From the IMG/VR virus record IMGVR_UViG_3300030389_001833, positions 1 through 22,473 of that record: a stretch of 22,473 bases of DNA, one strand, 5' to 3'. Made by a program: the position numbers and the translations under genes. This document shows positions 1-5,411 of the stretch, piece by piece. The number at the start of each line of letters is the position of its first letter. The first letter of the stretch is position 1. The notes under the pieces were generated by a model. The model was given only the letters and a program-made list of their open reading frames with translations. It was not told where the DNA came from and searched no databases. Origin of the DNA: a virus.

Positions 1-87
1 CATCGCGAATAACCTGCATAGCGTATACAGGTAAGTACCTATATGTACCCCCTATACTGTATATATAGAGACTTTCAAAGCTTTTTG

Positions 88-693
88 TCATTTTTTCGCT
101 GTCCTCATAGCCCTTTTGAAAGCTTTGGCAAGATTTCTACTATAAACACTGTTTATATATCCCTTACCAATCTTGTAAAAAGGAAAGGGTTTCTTGTCAT
201 AAGTAACACTATCCTCAAAGGCAATTATAAGTTTTAATTGTTTACCGCCTCTACCGCTTTTCTCAAATACACCTGACACTCCACCAATCTTTGTTATGAA
301 TTGTTTTGCTGGTCGTTTAATCAAACCTTTTCTTTTGTTTGGTATGTTACCAAACTTGTTTAGCCTAGCGTTCTCTGTGTATGGTACTGGTATCTTCTTA
401 CCAGTCTGCCTTGTGCCGCCATCAATCTGGTATTTCAAATAATCTGCTACGAAATCTTTAATAGCTAATACGCCTGACAGATTTCTTTTGTTAGCTTTTT
501 TAATTGTGAAACCTTTCTGTGTAGCTGGTGTAGGTCTGTCCAACTTCTTAACTGTTTGCTTACCCATTTCTTTTCGCAGACCAAATAATGTTGTATTGAT
601 TCCACTAGCTACAGCAAAAGGTATTTGTTTTTTCTCAAAGCTCGATAAACCTTTAGTGAATTGCTTAATATTGTCTTTGATCTTGATTTGCAT
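88..693 (-). CDS. Putative phage minor tail protein (gpZ/HK97 gp10-like)
   Basis: The gene encodes a 201-aa, strongly basic, Lys/Arg-rich protein without a signal peptide or membrane segment. The N-terminal pattern (a short helical start, then 'INTT..GLRKEM.KQ...LDRPTPATQKG') and the basic C-terminus resemble the minor tail protein Z / tail-completion proteins of siphophages, which sit at the head-tail junction or tail tube end. This is pattern recognition, not a confirmed match. Its start lies 29 nt inside the end of the DUF3310 gene, so it is probably translationally coupled to it. It lies at the opposite end of the window from the main tail cluster, which fits a circular or permuted map in which head genes lie further left. 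Function is moderately uncertain; a real gene is likely from its length and overlap. Confidence 0.6.
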   Translation of the reverse strand: MQIKIKDNIKQFTKGLSSFEKKQIPFAVASGINTTLFGLRKEMGKQTVKKLDRPTPATQKGFTIKKANKRNLSGVLAIKDFVADYLKYQIDGGTRQTGKKIPVPYTENARLNKFGNIPNKRKGLIKRPAKQFITKIGGVSGVFEKSGRGGKQLKLIIAFEDSVTYDKKPFPFYKIGKGYINSVYSRNLAKAFKRAMRTAKK

Positions 694-907
694 ATTCTAT
701 TTCTATTAGTAATTCTATATAGTGCTTGGCTTTTAGTAAATCATCTATGCCATTCTTATCTCTATGCCGACATAAGTATTTAATCGCTGCTGATTCACAA
801 TAGTTAAGTTTATTTCTCTGACAGAACTCTACAGGTTGCACCTCATAATTTTTATAATGCGATCCTGAGATTTGTTTTTCTAACGGATTATATTTTGTAT
901 CACTCAT
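665..907 (-). CDS. DUF3310 family protein
   Basis: This 80-aa protein carries the DUF3310 signature: 'GSHYKNYEVQPVEF', then a Cys-Glu pair, 'AIKYLCRHRDKNG' and 'DLLKAKHYIELLI'. DUF3310 proteins are common in tailed phages and are often labelled nucleotide-kinase-like, but the biochemical role is not settled. I chose the ATG at 907 rather than the upstream in-frame codon at 973 for two reasons. An AGAGGT Shine-Dalgarno sequence lies about 7 nt before 907, and the residues upstream of it look non-homologous and coincide with a hairpin leader. The 3' end overlaps the downstream minor-tail-like gene by 29 nt. It is the last metabolic or early-type gene of the leftward operon. Confidence 0.85.
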   Translation of the reverse strand: MSDTKYNPLEKQISGSHYKNYEVQPVEFCQRNKLNYCESAAIKYLCRHRDKNGIDDLLKAKHYIELLIEIEYANQDQRQY

Positions 908-926
908 TTTACTACCTCTGTTACAG

Positions 927-934
927 CCCCCTCT
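927..934 (-). repeat. Second copy of the GGGGG-type pairing segment
   Basis: The eight plus-strand bases CCCCCTCT here are perfectly complementary to AGAGGGGG at 985-992, the right arm of the nearby hairpin. In the minus-strand transcript this segment could therefore compete with the local hairpin arm at 977-983. It lies 20 nt ahead of the DUF3310 start codon. The complementarity is seen directly; any regulatory role is inference. Confidence 0.4.
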
Positions 935-963
935 GAAGCCCTTTATTCCTGAACATATTATTT

Positions 964-1003
964 GTATCATCATATACCCCTCTTAGAGGGGGATATATGA
1001 TAC
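964..1003 (-). other. Strong hairpin between the PAPS-reductase-like and DUF3310 genes
   Basis: An inverted repeat (left arm 964-983, right arm 985-1003) pairs GTATCAT with ATGATAC at the base and CCCCTC with GAGGGG at the tip, around a TTA loop, with one bulge and one mismatch in the AT-rich middle. In the leftward transcript it lies just after the PAPS-reductase-like stop and about 57 nt before the DUF3310 start. There is no U-tract after it on either strand, so it is not a standard intrinsic terminator. It could be an RNA-processing or mRNA-stabilising element. Confidence 0.6.
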
Positions 1004-1014
1004 ATATATATTCA

Positions 1015-1962
1015 CTAATTTTTATCATCAATTATTGTTATTGGTTGTTCATCTAAAAATGGTTCACAAGAATCTTCGCAACCATTAGTGATATGTAAAT
1101 GATGTAAATCTATAAATTTGTCGAAACCATCGTGAGCCATATCTCTTATGTCTTGCACAGACTTCCAGCCTCTAAAAAAACGCATACTGCTTTGATTCTT
1201 TAAGTAACCTCTTTTGCCTAAATTTTGTGCCATAGCCCCTGTCTGTCCGTATTTTTTTTCCATGCGTTCTGGAAAGTCAAAAGCCTGTGGATCTTCTAAC
1301 ATTATAGTCATTAGTTTTTTATAAGATTTTTTCCAACACCAAACACAGTTGCCAAAATGTTCTGGTATTTGCAGGTCGAAAATCTGCTCTTCCCACCAAT
1401 CTAAAACATCTTGCTTATCAATATCCCATTCTACTAAAGGGTAACAAAGATTTTCACTAACTGCATTTTTTGCCATACGGATTGCTTCATCAGACCTTAT
1501 GCCTATTGCCATCATTCTGTGCTCTTTTGGACATATATTTCGCAAATATGCTTGTATGGCATATTGTTTTAGCTCTCTTGTGCAAATTGGTGATTTGGAA
1601 AAAGGCATACCATACTTAGCTATCATTTTTTCAAAAGGCTCACCTTTTCTGGATGCTGTCTCGTAGTTGACTACTTTTGCTCTCGTACCTTTGCCTTTTT
1701 GTTTATTGATCTCAGCTTCTATCCAAACTGTATTGAACGCAAAATATTTATCGCATTTGTTGATGAAATTGTAAGTTTCTTCATGCTCTTGTCCTGTGTT
1801 TGCAAATATGACAATAACGTCTTTCCACTGATCTTTTTGTTGTAAAAGTTGATAGGTCATGTAGCCAGACGTACGACCACCACTGAAACTTACAATTAAA
1901 GTAGTGTCTTGGTTTGGCTCATATGTGTTAGCGCTTGGCAAATTTAAAGTCATTTGTTTCAT
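1015..1962 (-). CDS. PAPS reductase-like PP-loop (adenine nucleotide alpha hydrolase) protein
   Basis: This 315-aa protein has an N-terminal PP-loop, S27-G-G-R-T-S32, after a hydrophobic strand. 'VIVIFANTGQEHEETYNFI' follows, typical of phosphoadenosine phosphosulfate reductase and ATP-sulfurylase small-subunit folds. Later cysteines ('SPICTRE', 'CVWCWKKS', 'CEDSCEPF') could bind metal or an Fe-S cluster. Phage members of this family have been assigned sulfur metabolism or nucleic-acid modification roles (DndC is a relative), and the sequence does not tell which applies here. It starts at ATG 1962 with an AGGTGAG Shine-Dalgarno that overlaps the stop codon of the upstream methyltransferase gene, so the two are coupled. 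That pairing makes a DNA-modification role worth considering, but it is inference. Confidence 0.8.
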   Translation of the reverse strand: MKQMTLNLPSANTYEPNQDTTLIVSFSGGRTSGYMTYQLLQQKDQWKDVIVIFANTGQEHEETYNFINKCDKYFAFNTVWIEAEINKQKGKGTRAKVVNYETASRKGEPFEKMIAKYGMPFSKSPICTRELKQYAIQAYLRNICPKEHRMMAIGIRSDEAIRMAKNAVSENLCYPLVEWDIDKQDVLDWWEEQIFDLQIPEHFGNCVWCWKKSYKKLMTIMLEDPQAFDFPERMEKKYGQTGAMAQNLGKRGYLKNQSSMRFFRGWKSVQDIRDMAHDGFDKFIDLHHLHITNGCEDSCEPFLDEQPITIIDDKN

Positions 1963-1972
1963 TTCGTCGGTC

Positions 1973-2983
1973 TCACCTATCCTTATTTTTTATCAATATT
2001 CTTAAATACTTTTCCTTGCCATCAACTATTGGTCTCCCGTGAAGAGTGTCTGGATATCTTATTCCTTTATTTTCTTCACCAGTATTCATAATTCCATAAA
2101 TATCAAATTGATTTTTGTTGTGTTTATCCAAAAATGTTATTGGCACACCCATATATCCATCATAATCAAATGGAATCTCTGTTACCTTATCTACATTAAT
2201 AGCATTGTAGTTATCGTAAGCTGGGTATTCATTTTTTGTGTATTTTTTGTATAAAATTATTTCTTCTTTTCTTTTTTGAATTTCTAAATTTGTAAACCAA
2301 ACAACATTGCCCATACTGAAATATTTTTTACCATTTTCAGTTTTCTGGCGAGATTTTGTTTTTATTTCATAGTGATTCTTAACTTCGAACCATTTTGTAC
2401 CACCATTGTCATGGCCTAACCAAATTTTACCTTCTTTAATATAGGAGAAAATTTCTTTATATGTAATCGCGTTTTGGTGCCCCATAATTATAAATTTTTT
2501 ATCGTGTTCGATAAGTTGCTGCACATATTCTCTAAATAATGAGAATGGCGGGTTAGTTACAACTATGTCAGATTTTTCTAAGACTTCAATGCATTCACTA
2601 CTTCTAAAATCTCCATCTCCGTTAAGGTTGGTGATGCTGATTTCTTCTAAGTCTGGTATTTTATTATCGTTTTTGTCACCAGAATATTCCAACAATATTC
2701 CTTTTTCCTGATTATTGTTGCTGAAAAGATCTATTTGATTATTTTTGTATGCTGTTGAATATAGTTTTTTTAATTCTAGTTGTTTAAAGTTATAAGAAAA
2801 GTAATGAAAAAAATTGCTTATTCTTGGGTCATCGCAATTTAGATAGATAGTTTTGCCAATGAGGTGTTTTTTATAATGTTTAATTTCTTTTTCTATGTCA
2901 GATAAGGATGTGTAAAAGTCATCGTTTTTATTTTTTTTGGCGCTAACCATCCTCTGTCTGCTAACATTTCTTAATGCTTTCAT
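1973..2983 (-). CDS. EcoRI-type adenine-specific DNA methyltransferase
   Basis: The 336-aa protein matches the EcoRI methylase family. An N-terminal 'DDFYTSLSDIEKEI' block is followed by 'YLNCDDPRISNFFHYF', the catalytic motif IV N144-P-P-F147 ('VVTNPPFSLF'), 'KFIIMGHQNAIT', and a conserved C-terminal block with 'DGYMGVPITFLDKHN'. Known members transfer a methyl group from S-adenosylmethionine to adenine N6; M.EcoRI acts on GAATTC, but specificity here is untested. No partner endonuclease is visible, so a solitary protective or regulatory methylase is likely. The ATG overlaps the stop of the upstream ATPase gene (ATGA). I found no GAATTC in this window by eye. Confidence 0.9.
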   Translation of the reverse strand: MKALRNVSRQRMVSAKKNKNDDFYTSLSDIEKEIKHYKKHLIGKTIYLNCDDPRISNFFHYFSYNFKQLELKKLYSTAYKNNQIDLFSNNNQEKGILLEYSGDKNDNKIPDLEEISITNLNGDGDFRSSECIEVLEKSDIVVTNPPFSLFREYVQQLIEHDKKFIIMGHQNAITYKEIFSYIKEGKIWLGHDNGGTKWFEVKNHYEIKTKSRQKTENGKKYFSMGNVVWFTNLEIQKRKEEIILYKKYTKNEYPAYDNYNAINVDKVTEIPFDYDGYMGVPITFLDKHNKNQFDIYGIMNTGEENKGIRYPDTLHGRPIVDGKEKYLRILIKNKDR

Positions 2984-4080
2984 GTTATTGGTCTAACCCA
3001 TCCTTCTTTCTTCGCCCACCTGTTGATCTTACTATGTGAAACATTGTAGTTGATCTCCTCTAACAATGTTTCTTGTATCTTGCGCAGAGGCATACCTTGT
3101 TCGTAGTATTTCTTAGCCTCGGTCATTTGTTTCTTGTAAGGATTCTCAACCACCAATATATCACCATTCTTAATTTCAAACTCAACCTCTTCTTGCTCTA
3201 AGGCTGTCAAGTGTCTGGCTTTTTCAAATGTCCACTTGAAACCGAACTCTATGTCAGTGTCGTCATCGTAGTCTATTTCTTTCTTTTCTGATTCAACATT
3301 GATAAGCAAGTCTAAAGTCACAGTCTTAACCATAGTGCCATACAGGGCTGAGTTACCCCCTACACTTGAGGTTTTTCTAGCGTGATCCACAATCCAAACT
3401 GTGATGTTCTTTTGCCGACACCAGTTCAAAAAAGGTTGGACATGGATAAGCCACTCTGTTGGACTACTAAAATCCTCGAAAGCAAAGAGGGTAAAGATGT
3501 TATCCATGACCACTACTTCGTACTCATGTATGTCTATGGTGTTCATTAGTTGTTGCATATTCTCTTTGTCGTCTAAGGTTCTGAGCATCATCTCTGGATA
3601 TTGTCTGTACTCATATTGACCCGTCTCTATATTTAATTCTTTGAACTCAGGCTGAATAAACCTAGAACAGTAATGTAGATTCTCTAATGCTGTCACCCAA
3701 TCATCCATGTTAGACAACTTAGGTTTCATTTTAAGGTATCTGCTTTGTAAAGATGAAGGCAACATCTCGCCATCAACATACAAGATCTTGCAAGACTTAG
3801 GTATTTGATAGTAACCAAAGTCCAAACCCATAGCTAAGTGCAACATGAGCTTTTGGGTTATGTAAGACTTACCTGAACCAGACCGACCATACAGAATAGT
3901 TTGTGTACCACTATGCAGCAAACCCTCAATCAAAGGTTCAGGCTTGGGATATTTTTTATCTAAAATAGATCCTAAATTCTCAACCCATAGCTTAGTCTCA
4001 GAGCCATGCACCCTAGCAGTCTCAACACTTATAGGAGATATATCAGATACACCACTAGGGTTTTGGCTGTCTTTAGTCAT
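2980..4080 (-). CDS. RepA/AAA_25-like replicative ATPase (helicase-type)
   Basis: From the ATG at 4080 this is a 366-aa RecA-fold ATPase. The Walker A motif is G65-RSGSGKS72, 'ILYVDGEM' follows near residue 99, and the Walker B-like strand is 'VVVMDN' at 189-194. 'WIVDHARKTS' around 229-238 is followed by 'GGNSALYGT'. This order matches RepA-like (AAA_25) ATPases found in phage and plasmid replication modules, often in place of a DnaB-type helicase. The C-terminal 45 residues ('GMPLRKIQETL...VSHSKINRWAKKEGW') look like a helix-turn-helix. A TTG in the same frame at 4131 would add 17 residues but has poor spacing to the upstream Shine-Dalgarno. I prefer 4080, whose ATG overlaps the stop of a possible 20-aa leader ORF. 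It lies downstream of the SSB-like gene. Confidence 0.85.
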   Translation of the reverse strand: MTKDSQNPSGVSDISPISVETARVHGSETKLWVENLGSILDKKYPKPEPLIEGLLHSGTQTILYGRSGSGKSYITQKLMLHLAMGLDFGYYQIPKSCKILYVDGEMLPSSLQSRYLKMKPKLSNMDDWVTALENLHYCSRFIQPEFKELNIETGQYEYRQYPEMMLRTLDDKENMQQLMNTIDIHEYEVVVMDNIFTLFAFEDFSSPTEWLIHVQPFLNWCRQKNITVWIVDHARKTSSVGGNSALYGTMVKTVTLDLLINVESEKKEIDYDDDTDIEFGFKWTFEKARHLTALEQEEVEFEIKNGDILVVENPYKKQMTEAKKYYEQGMPLRKIQETLLEEINYNVSHSKINRWAKKEGWVRPIT

Positions 4081-4135
4081 AATAAGTGGTGAGTTGTATG
4101 GTTGATTGATAAGACAAGTTAGCAGGATCAACCAT
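4073..4135 (-). CDS. Possible 20-aa leader ORF coupled to the ATPase gene
   Basis: An ATG at 4135 opens a 20-codon ORF (begins MVDPANLSYQ, ends TTYYD). Its TAA overlaps the ATPase ATG within ATGACTAA. It has the best-placed Shine-Dalgarno in the region (AGGTGAGG, 9 nt upstream), whereas the ATPase ATG at 4080 has none. The same ATGACTAA junction joins the two small genes at 4986-4993. This could be a real leader peptide driving translational coupling, or simply the ribosome loading site. Coding status is uncertain. Confidence 0.35.
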   Translation of the reverse strand: MVDPANLSYQSTIQLTTYYD

Positions 4136-4182
4136 ACATATCGACCTCACCTAGCCGTTTACCATTAACTTCCTGCTAACTT
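4116..4182 (-). other. 12-bp perfect inverted repeat framing a ribosome binding site
   Basis: AAGTTAGCAGGA (4116-4127) and TCCTGCTAACTT (4171-4182) are perfect inverted repeats separated by 43 nt. The loop, in the minus-strand transcript, holds the AGGTGAGG Shine-Dalgarno and two ATG codons. The element starts just after the SSB-like stop codon (4186) and ends before the ATPase ATG (4080). It is similar in arm length and loop length to the element at 12229-12294. A role in translation control or RNA processing is inference. Confidence 0.5.
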
Positions 4183-4185
4183 TCA

Positions 4186-4734
4186 TTAGAAGGGTATCCC
4201 ATCTTCTAGGTCGTCTGATGGCTTGTCTTGCATCTCTACTGGCTCGTCAAAATCGGCTGGTTTATCAACCCATTTGACATATTCGAGCTTACCTTTGAAG
4301 CCACTAGCGCCGCCTGAAAAGGTAATCTTCTCTGACCCAGCATATTTGAAACAAGGCACTTTACCCTCTTCTTTATGCTTCCATGCAGCCGACATAGCTT
4401 CATCAAAAGTTTGACCTTCTAATAAACCAAACCTTTGCCAGAGATATACACCTTTATCTTTTATGTAGATTCTAGCTGAGAAAGCTCTCTTGTAATCTTG
4501 TGCCACAAGATCTTTAGCGTTATCAGGTTTGACACCTACCTGCTGATCCCAGACAAATTGATACTGACCATCGTATTTACCATAGCCAGTCTGAAAATCT
4601 GTATCAATTAACATATATTCAAAGTCCAAAGGCTCAACACCTTCAGCGTTATTTATTACGAATTTACCCAGCCTAAAGTCATGTTTAATATACATACCTA
4701 GACCTTCCTTATCGTCTAATTCTAAAAAAGACAT
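4186..4734 (-). CDS. Single-stranded DNA-binding-like protein
   Basis: This 182-aa soluble protein ends in an acidic tail, 'DDLEDGIPF'. That is the hallmark of bacterial-type SSB C-termini, whose terminal I-P-F binds replication and repair partners. The core contains aromatic-rich strand segments ('YMLIDTDFQTGYGKY', 'QFVWDQQVG', 'VYLWQRFGLLEGQTFDEAMSAAW') compatible with an OB-fold or divergent phage SSB, but I do not recognise a standard SSB sequence. A strong AAGGAG Shine-Dalgarno lies 5-6 nt before the ATG, inside the end of the preceding 56-aa gene. Its position directly upstream of a RepA-like ATPase and in the same operon as other early genes supports a replication or recombination role. 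Confidence 0.7.
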   Translation of the reverse strand: MSFLELDDKEGLGMYIKHDFRLGKFVINNAEGVEPLDFEYMLIDTDFQTGYGKYDGQYQFVWDQQVGVKPDNAKDLVAQDYKRAFSARIYIKDKGVYLWQRFGLLEGQTFDEAMSAAWKHKEEGKVPCFKYAGSEKITFSGGASGFKGKLEYVKWVDKPADFDEPVEMQDKPSDDLEDGIPF

Positions 4735-4736
4735 AA

Positions 4737-4907
4737 TTACTCCTTCTTCTCATTTAGCCAATCATCCAAAATATGTGGATAATGTTTAATAAAACTTTCA
4801 ACATCAGCGAACTCTGGTTCGCCATACTGAAAGCGTTCATAATTACACCAGATCATTTTGTTAATGGCATAACTTAAAAACTCTTTTTTGATGCTTTCTC
4901 TCTTCAT
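4737..4907 (-). CDS. Small hypothetical protein, 56 aa
   Basis: This short ORF encodes a charged soluble protein beginning MKRESIKKEFLSYAINKM and ending DDWLNEKKE, with several aromatic residues in the middle (W20, Y23, F26, Y28). I do not recognise a family. Support for coding comes from its tight fit. Its ATG overlaps the stop of the upstream 29-aa membrane peptide gene (ATGA), and its stop lies 2 nt before the SSB-like start while carrying that gene's Shine-Dalgarno. It is probably a translationally coupled early gene. Function unknown. Confidence 0.6.
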   Translation of the reverse strand: MKRESIKKEFLSYAINKMIWCNYERFQYGEPEFADVESFIKHYPHILDDWLNEKKE

Positions 4908-4993
4908 AACCCAAACATCATAATGATAATTAACGACCAGATCACAACTAAGAATATGCCACCAATAACATCGTATAAATCTTGCTTAGTCAT
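4904..4993 (-). CDS. Very small single-span membrane protein, 29 aa
   Basis: The ORF encodes a 29-aa peptide with a charged N-terminus (MTKQDLYD) and one hydrophobic stretch (residues 9-29, 'VIGGIFLVVIWSLIIIMMFGL'), a plausible single transmembrane helix. Its start overlaps the end of the upstream 57-aa gene (ATGACTAA), and its stop overlaps the next start (ATGA). That is the same coupling style used throughout the window and argues it is translated. The function is unknown; small early phage membrane peptides can affect host envelope enzymes or exclude other phages, but nothing here shows that. Confidence 0.5.
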   Translation of the reverse strand: MTKQDLYDVIGGIFLVVIWSLIIIMMFGL

Positions 4994-5159
4994 ACTTGTA
5001 CCCCACTATGTAATTGAATGCCTCATGGTGTCGGCACTTATCTCTCTGCATCACCAAGCGCTGAGCTTCTGCCCAGCACTTATCTCCTCTCTCTGTCTGC
5101 CCTTTGGCGAAACATTTATCTGATAAACGTATTAGTCTGTCAATTTTTTGATCTATCAT
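4986..5159 (-). CDS. Small hypothetical protein, 57 aa, first gene of the leftward operon
   Basis: The 57-aa ORF begins MIDQKIDRLIRLSDKCF and is rich in Arg, Lys, Cys (3) and His; it is probably helical and soluble. I do not recognise a family, and no CxxC metal-binding pair is present. A good Shine-Dalgarno (AGGAG, 6-7 nt from the ATG) precedes it. It is the first gene downstream of a plausible leftward promoter at 5194-5221 and overlaps the next gene by 8 nt. This position suggests an immediate-early product. Confidence 0.6.
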   Translation of the reverse strand: MIDQKIDRLIRLSDKCFAKGQTERGDKCWAEAQRLVMQRDKCRHHEAFNYIVGYKYD

Positions 5160-5193
5160 ATAATCTCCTATACCTACAACCCTAAACTAGCTT

Positions 5194-5221
5194 TGTATAA
5201 AAAACAATACTTTATTGTAAA
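5194..5221 (-). promoter_or_regulatory. Predicted leftward early promoter
   Basis: On the minus strand a TTTACA -35 box (5221-5216) and a TATACA -10 box (5199-5194) are separated by 16 bp, each one or two bases from the sigma70 consensus. It would drive the operon starting at 5159. The -35 box overlaps the first 3 bp of the 5219-5238 palindrome, as expected if that palindrome is an operator. Prediction from sequence only. Confidence 0.5.
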
Positions 5222-5238
5222 AAAGTATATACTTTTTT
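5219..5238. promoter_or_regulatory. Perfect 20-bp palindrome, candidate operator
   Basis: AAAAAAGTATATACTTTTTT is a perfect palindrome in the 102-bp region between divergent genes (5159 leftward, 5262 rightward). It overlaps the leftward -35 box and lies just upstream of the rightward -10 box. Symmetric sites of this type suit a dimeric or tetrameric repressor such as the ribbon-helix-helix-like protein encoded immediately to its right. The palindrome is seen directly; its binding protein is inferred. Confidence 0.55.
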
Positions 5239-5249
5239 ATTTATGCCCT

Positions 5250-5255
5250 TATACT
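5250..5255 (+). promoter_or_regulatory. Candidate rightward -10 box, possibly giving a leaderless mRNA
   Basis: TATACT (5250-5255) ends 6 nt before the ATG at 5262, and no Shine-Dalgarno is present before that ATG. A transcript initiated from this box would begin at or very near the start codon. No good -35 box is visible at the expected distance; that position lies inside the palindrome. Weak prediction. Confidence 0.35.
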
Positions 5256-5261
5256 ACTAGC

Positions 5262-5411
5262 ATGATTAAATTAAAAACCTTAATGATTACGGACAAGACA
5301 CACAAGAAACTAAAGTCGTATTGCCTAAAGAATAACCTCAAAATGAAAGGCATAGCGGACATGATTATTAACCAGTACCTAGCAAAACAAGATGGACAAA
5401 GCACTCGGTAA
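5262..5411 (+). CDS. Small ribbon-helix-helix-like DNA-binding protein
   Basis: From the ATG at 5262 the product is 49 aa. 'KLKTLMITDKTHKKLKSYCLKNNLKMKGIADMIINQYL' reads as a short beta strand, a helix, a turn and a second helix. That is the layout of ribbon-helix-helix (Arc/CopG-like) regulators, at about the usual minimal length. An in-frame codon at 5148 would extend the ORF through the promoter region and looks spurious. Directly upstream is a perfect palindrome overlapping a divergent promoter, so autoregulation and control of the leftward operon are plausible. The 3' end overlaps the exonuclease gene by 20 nt, linking it to that gene. The family call rests on pattern only. Confidence 0.6.
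   Translation: MIKLKTLMITDKTHKKLKSYCLKNNLKMKGIADMIINQYLAKQDGQSTR

Noticed and set aside
1-87. Possible start of another minus-strand gene (ATG at 19, reading MQVIRD off the edge)
   Set aside because: Only six codons are visible, with no clear Shine-Dalgarno. Short inverted repeats here (TATACAG at 24-30, CTGTATA at 57-63) are too weak to call.
964-1003. Hairpin as intrinsic terminator
   Set aside because: The stem is strong, but no run of T follows it in either direction.
4081-4131. TTG start at 4131 for the RepA-like ATPase
   Set aside because: It would add 17 residues without family character, and its spacing from AGGTGAGG is too long (13 nt). The ATG at 4080 fits the coupling pattern better, though the longer form cannot be excluded.
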